Positions 59,398 to 64,000 of a stretch of DNA of 64,000 nucleotides are shown in pieces. How positions within the stretch are numbered: the stretch's first letter is position 1; each line of letters begins with the position of its first letter. This DNA comes from Topomyia yanbarensis. Lineage: Eukaryota > Arthropoda > Insecta > Diptera > Culicidae. Both the position numbers and the translations under genes were made by a program. The DNA is taken from NCBI RefSeq assembly GCF_030247195.1, contig NC_080672.1, positions 189,158,344 through 189,222,343 of the forward strand, in the 5' to 3' direction. The notes beneath the pieces are model-generated. The model searched no databases. It saw only the letters and a program-made list of their open reading frames with translations, and was not told the origin of the DNA.

Positions 59398-60125
59398 ATT
59401 GCGTGAGCACGCTTAGCATCAAGGCGTTTCAATTTATTGACTTTTCAATGCAGATGAAAGGCTCTCCTTTTGTGCGATAAATGAAAATATTTTCATCATT
59501 CGTTCTGGTGTAGCTTTCGCTTAGTGGCAGAGTTGCCACATTCAATGATTTTCTTGGAAGGATTTGCAAAAATTTTCGGGTTTGTAGATTAGAAAAACAT
59601 TTTCTTATGATTCACTGGTAAAAGTACAGAATTAACAAGCGCAAACTTAATACTAGTTAACAAAAGAAACTTTCTAATTAAATTCTTTTTCCATTTTGCA
59701 TTCATCCCAATAAGGACGGTTTGTAGATAACTATATTGATACAAGACGAGAATCTTTTGAAAAAATTTAAACCTTGCCGACGATTGTTTTTACTGCGTAC
59801 ATACATACGATCATTCCCCTTTCGCAGCTCATACCGAATGAGCACGCTTTGTATCAAGGCGTTCCTATTTATTGACTTTTCAATGCAGATGCAAGGCCAT
59901 CCTTTTGTGCGATAAATGAAAATATTCTTTTTGGTGTAGCTTTCGCTTAGTGGCAGAGTTACTACATTCACTGATTTTCTTGGAAGGATTTGCAAAAACC
60001 TTCGGGTTTGTAGATTAATTTGAAAAATATTTTCTTATATAATTATTTTTAATTATAGAAATTAATAAAAGGAACTTTCTAATACAATTCTCTTTCCATT
60101 ATTTATTCATCCTAAGGACGGTTTG
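59398..60125 (-). repeat. ~436-bp tandem family, about 1.7 units, inverted
   Basis: Two copies of GCATCAAGGCGTT.C.ATTTATTGAC (59418 and 59855) and of TAGATTA...GAAAAA(C/T)AT units lead up to the histone H1 remnant. Confidence 0.85.
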
Positions 60126-60212
60126 CATACAACTATGACACAAATCCATCCATAATTAATTTACAGCACTAACGGAAAATCAGCACCACTAATTCTTTAC
60201 AAGTATTTTGTT

Positions 60213-60228
60213 AGCCTTGAAAAGGACT
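60213..60228 (-). terminator. Histone mRNA 3' stem-loop (degenerate)
   Basis: The minus strand reads AGTCCTTTTCAAGGCT, which fits the animal histone stem-loop GGCCCTTTTCAGGGCC at 11 of 16 positions. The TTTTCA loop region is exact and the outer changes keep pairing (A-T, G-C). One stem mismatch is present. It starts 31 bases past the H1 stop and is followed by ACAAA and a purine-rich GTAAAGAA, as for the downstream U7 site. Confidence 0.75.
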
Positions 60229-60258
60229 GTTGGCAACATTAGAGACGCGTGAATTTAC

Positions 60259-60480
60259 TTATCTTCTTCGGGCAGCTTTCTTGGCAGGTTTGGCGGCCTT
60301 CTTTGGCTTGTTCGCTGCAGCCTTCGATGTTTTGGTGGCATTTTAGTGGCAGTTACTACCGCCTTTTCAGTGACTGCGTTTCTTAGCCTTTGGCTTTTTG
60401 GCCTTCTCACCGCCACCACCTCCACCAATGTTTTTCTTCTCTCCGGTGGTAGCCGATTTGATTGGTCGTCCGATGCAGCT
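60259..60480 (-). pseudogene. Histone H1 C-terminal tail pseudogene
   Basis: The minus strand encodes a Lys/Ala-rich tail ending KPAKKAARRR and stop at 60259-60261, preceded by a GEKKNIGGGGGGEKAKKPKAKK stretch near 60395-60455. A +1 slip near 60380 and a compensating slip near 60343 put two stops in frame between these parts; reading through them in the shifted frame gives a normal H1-like VTEKAVVTATK segment. The globular domain and start are absent, the tail being joined directly to promoter/leader DNA. H1 would bind linker DNA in chromatin; this copy cannot. Confidence 0.8.
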
Positions 60481-60548
60481 TCTCACGACCACGCACGTCT
60501 GTTATGCGCTGCGTCTTACACACGTCTGGCTTTGAGAAAAGCTGCGAC

Positions 60549-60562
60549 ACCCTATTTATAGG
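60549..60562 (-). promoter_or_regulatory. TATA box of histone H1-type promoter (copy adjoining the pseudogene)
   Basis: The minus strand reads CCTATAAATAGGGT, about 70-90 bases upstream of the broken H1 segment. The same box recurs at 60878, 61429 and 61980. Confidence 0.6.
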
Positions 60563-60745
60563 TTTAATCATCAATGTTGATTCTCATTTAAAGTAGTTTT
60601 TGAACTATTTAAACAAATTTTATATAGCAAGCAACGTATCGGTAGCAAGCGTTGAACGTTTTCCTTCCGATTTATGAAACAAGATTGGCAATCCGTTTAG
60701 TAGAAAAAAAGTTATTAAGGTTCAAAATGTACGTAACGCTTTCGC

Positions 60746-60877
60746 ACCTCCACCAATGTTTTTCTTCTCTCCGGTGTTAGCCGATTTGATTGGTCGTCCG
60801 ATGCAGCTTCTAACGACCACGCACGTCTGTTATGCGCTGCGTCTTACTCACGTCTGGCTTTGAGAAAAGCTGCGACA
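60746..60877 (-). repeat. Second partial copy of H1 leader/coding fragment
   Basis: It duplicates about 60416-60548, including the ACCTCCACCAATGTTTTTCT coding fragment and the leader, and joins the first 551-bp unit. It shows that the H1 truncation preceded the local duplication. Confidence 0.75.
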
Positions 60878-60891
60878 CCCCTATTTATAGG
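60878..60891 (-). promoter_or_regulatory. Minus-facing TATA box, spacer unit 1
   Basis: CCTATAAATAGGGG on the minus strand; identical boxes start units 2 (61429) and 3 (61980). Confidence 0.55.
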
Positions 60892-61242
60892 TTTTATCAT
60901 CAATGTTGATTCTCATTTAAAGTAGTTTTTTAACTATTTAAACAAATTTTATATAGCAAACAACGTATCGGTAGCAAGCGTTGAACGTTTTCCTTCCGAT
61001 TTATGAAACAAGATTGGCAATCCGTTTAGTAGAAGAAAAGTTATTAAGGTTCAAAATGTACGTAACGCTTTCGCTAATATGCACTACTATCGCTTTCTCG
61101 CTCGTTCTCGTGGCGTGCATGAGCCTTTCCTTTCCGTCCGGCTTCTAATGGCCTAACCAAAACTAATATGCCGGATTTCCCCTACCAACTGCTCTCGTCA
61201 AGCAACCCAATACGAATAATCATAGGAACAAACATGTAGTGG

Positions 61243-61256
61243 ACCTATATATAAAC
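61243..61256 (+). promoter_or_regulatory. Plus-facing TATA-like box, spacer unit 1
   Basis: ACCTATATATAAAC, repeated at 61794 and 62345. It would serve a gene to the right, which is absent. Confidence 0.45.
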
Positions 61257-62530
61257 TTTTCATTATTTTAATGTTCGGTTGCTGCACCATATTGACGGCT
61301 CTGTGCGGGATGGGCTGAAAATTTTCACTTTTCCGAGTCGTTTTCGAAAGATTTTTCAAAACATTATTTTTCCGTTGATAATGAATGTCCTACATATTTC
61401 AAAATTTAATATAACATTGGTACAAATACCCCTATTTATAGGTTTTATCATCAATGTTGATTCTCATTTAAAGTAGTTTTTGAACTATTTAAACAAATTT
61501 TATATAGCAAACAACGTATCGGTAGCAAGCGTTGAACGGTTTCCTTCCGATTTATGAAACAAGATTGGCAATCCGTTTAGTAGAAGAAAAGTTATTAAGG
61601 TTCAAAATGTACGTTACGCTTTCGCTAATATGCAATACTTTCGCTTTCTCGCTCGTTCTCGTGGCGTGCATGAGCCTTTCCTTTCCGTCCGGCTTCTAAT
61701 GGCCTAACCAAAACTAATATGCCGGATTTCCCCTACCAACTGCTCTCGTCAAGCAACCCAATACGAATAATCATAGGAACAAACATGTAGTGGACCTATA
61801 TATAAACTTTTCATTATTTTAATGTTCGGTTGCTGCACCATATTGACGGCTCTGTGCGGGATGGGCTGAAAATTTTCACTTTTCCGAGTCGTTTTCGAAA
61901 GATTTTTCAAAACATTATTTTTCCGTTGATAATGAATGTCCTACATATTTCAAAATTTAATATAACATTGGTACAAATACCCCTATTTATAGGTTTTATC
62001 ATCAATGTTGATTCTCATTTAAAGTAGTTTTTGAACTATTTAAACAAATTTTATATAGCAAACAACGTATCGGTAGCAAGCGTTGAACGGTTTCCTTCCG
62101 ATTTATGAAACAAGATTGGCAATCCGTTTAGTAGAAGAAAAGTTATTAAGGTTCAAAATGTACGTTACGCTTTCGCTAATATGCAATACTTTCGCTTTCT
62201 CGCTCGTTCTCGTGGCGTGCATGAGCCTTTCCTTTCCGTCCGGCTTCTAATGGCCTAACCAAAACTAATATGCCGGATTTCCCCTACCAACTGCTCTCGT
62301 CAAGCAACCCAATACGAATAATCATAGGAACAAACATGTAGTGGACCTATATATAAACTTTTCATTATTTTATTGTTCGGTTGCTGCACCATATTGACGG
62401 CTCTGTGCGGGATGGGCTGAAAATTTTCACTTTTCCGAGTCGTTTTCGAAAGATTTTTTAAAACATTATTTTTCCGTTGATAATGAATGTCCTACATATT
62501 TCAAAATTTAATATAACATTGGTACAAATA

Positions 62531-64000
62531 TTTTCGACAAAATGTCGAAGAAATTGATTGAATCCATTCAGTACAACAAAAGATATAAGCGTTCAAAATC
62601 TTACATCATTTTTCTTTCAAAATTTTGAAGGGGCCCCTATATTGAAAGGTAAGTCGTTAGTCACGACAAAATCGTCGTTTTTGTATTGTAACATAACCTA
62701 ACGCCATATTCCCCAAATGGTTATCCGGCTGAAAACAATACCCCAAATGACAGAAACAATTTACGGTATGGTGTGTTTATTGTCGAATCATAATATCGTT
62801 GCTGTTGTACTATCTTATGACAAGCGCCATTTTGCACATTTCGAGAAAAACGATTTTTAAAGTTTGAGATTGAATATCATGAAACTTATAAATGGTAGAA
62901 ACAATTCAGAGAAGACAATCGATGCTTCTACCAATTCTGTACTAATCTCTCAAATATTACGAACATCGGTTGACTATGTTGCGAGTTTTCACTAAAAATC
63001 TAAACAAAAGTCGCACTCACACGTGTCATAGGTGTGTATTGATGATTTGTATGACGTGTCATAATCTTGCATGGAAAATTTTCCATAGAAAAAAATCACC
63101 AATTATGAACTTTTATTCATATCTTTGGCTTCATTTGGTCTATAAACAATCGGTTAGATGCATTTCGAAGGAAATGAGTCAGGGAATCTAGAAAAAATAG
63201 TTATTTTTAGTTACAGTGTTGCCAAATAGGCAATATTTACAGTTTAAAGCTAAAACTGTGTTTTTTCCCAATACATGTATTTTTCTTTTGAAAATGATTA
63301 TGCCATTGTGTTTCTACGACATTTTTACACATAAAAGCAACTAAATCTTTATTATAACTTGAGTCAATCCCAAGATATAATGATTTGAAGCAAAACATTC
63401 ACAATTTCTAATCACTTTTCTCGCTATATTTCAGTAAACAAGCAAAATTTCAAAATTCTGGAGACGCTATCTTGTAGAGATTCGTTAGACGAGTAATATG
63501 GCATATCTAACTCAGTTTACCCCAAAATGGCGTTTGTCATAAGATAGCACAACAGCGACGATATGCCAAATTGTGAAAAACAATAATACAAACAATCCAT
63601 TTATTGTTCTCGTTTATGCGGGATGCTCGATAACACAATGGGAGAGTAAAATAATTATCACCATGATCACAATACCTTTTCCATGTACATCCAAAGCGAA
63701 GACTCCATATCAAGAAGACTGGCAACTCTGTCCAGAATCCGGAGACAGTAACAGCAACGCCACTTACGGGTAAAGGTGGTACTTTCCATAGTGATGCACA
63801 CACATATACATTTTTACATAAAGCTTCCTCCCTTCTTCCAATAGAGGCGCTGTAACCTCTGTTGCTTCTCGCTTGTATGGGGGAAGGAAAGAGATATCAG
63901 TCTTCTTGATATGAAGTCTTCGTCCAAAGAGAACATTTTATGTGACGTCATGCTCGATTGGCTCCGGCATTTGACATGTTTAATTGGCTCCGTTCAGTGT
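62531..64000. other. Unassigned, with two inverted-repeat pairs
   Basis: One pair has arms at about 62795-62835 and 63522-63562 (GTTGT(A/G)CTATCTTATGACAA). The second has arms at 63693-63722 and 63898-63930 (ATATCAAGAAGACTG). No gene, RNA or recognised transposase is seen. The frames of 60-90 codons lack domains. Confidence 0.5.

Larger units (their letters stand above)
60878..62530. repeat. Three 551-bp tandem copies of a histone-type divergent promoter spacer
   Basis: Units at 60878-61428, 61429-61979 and 61980-62530 are nearly identical and of exactly equal length. Each starts with CCCCTATTTATAGG (a minus-strand TATA box) and has a plus-strand ACCTATATATAAAC about 365 bp further on (61243, 61794, 62345). 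The interior is a spacer with TTCGCTTTCTCGCTCG and no coding sequence. The 65-codon frames in it are accidental. Confidence 0.9.

Noticed and set aside
61279..62027. Two identical 65-codon frames
   Set aside because: They lie in the 551-bp promoter-like spacer copies and are identical only because the unit is duplicated.

Overview
This is a eukaryotic, insect-like window built almost entirely of repetitive DNA. The mix fits a culicine (Aedes-like) mosquito: a Jockey-type LINE, R1/LOA-type and L1-like LINE remnants, a BEL/Pao element with an envelope gene, a 412/mdg1-like Ty3/Gypsy element, many short inverted-repeat transposons, and a microsatellite-bearing repeat superfamily. The species call is inference from these families, not a database match. 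I found no intact single-copy host gene. The only host-gene trace is a broken histone H1 3' end with its mRNA stem-loop. Most long reading frames rich in CVCV, HTHT or YIYI are translations of (CA)n or (TA)n repeats.

Layout. 1-1072: tandem ~482-bp repeats. 1073-5690: simple-sequence and unassigned DNA with a hAT-like MITE and a foldback. 5691-7670: a satellite copy, then the 3' flank of a BEL/Pao element carrying a hAT-like element with a perfect 8-bp target duplication. 7675-22851: a minus-strand BEL/Pao element (integrase and env). Its env is split by a 10.6-kb PIF/Harbinger element (8156-18764, ~200-bp terminal inverted repeats). That element holds a broken, intron-containing transposase and a pile of nested elements: an R1/LOA-type LINE, a 1.4-kb TA-flanked element with a TTAA MITE inside it, a 153-bp minisatellite, a Jockey LINE with a 319-bp (TA)n run, and an R1-like LINE. 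The BEL integrase is also interrupted by an ORF1-only LINE with a 12-bp target duplication.

22852-27222: ~490-bp satellite units and two opposite-facing copies of a TAGGGTT hAT-like element. The second copy sits inside the integrase of a minus-strand gypsy element (about 25396-34972). That gypsy element is also interrupted by an 829-bp TA-flanked element, by a 2.8-kb satellite block, by a ~245-bp inversion of its protease, and by a GGGGAGACTTGACC element in gag.

34973-45575: an array of ~1.2-kb satellite monomers in which a 5'-truncated LINE occurs twice at the same site, 4,472 bp apart. This shows amplification of a LINE-bearing monomer rather than two insertions. 45.6-52.4 kb: a dispersed ~436-bp family, more satellite, and unassigned DNA. 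52.4-55.5 kb: a decayed plus-strand L1-like LINE lacking its catalytic YADD region. 56.1-60.1 kb: inverted counterparts of the 46.5-47.5 kb repeats and a 1.86-kb long-TIR element with Transib-like ends (CACGGTG, 5-bp duplication).

60.2-62.5 kb: the histone H1 pseudogene and three perfect-length 551-bp tandem copies of a spacer with opposed TATA boxes. The last 1.5 kb holds only inverted repeats. The elements do not form a pathway. The window reads as a layered insertion history in which empty sites and target duplications allow relative dating.
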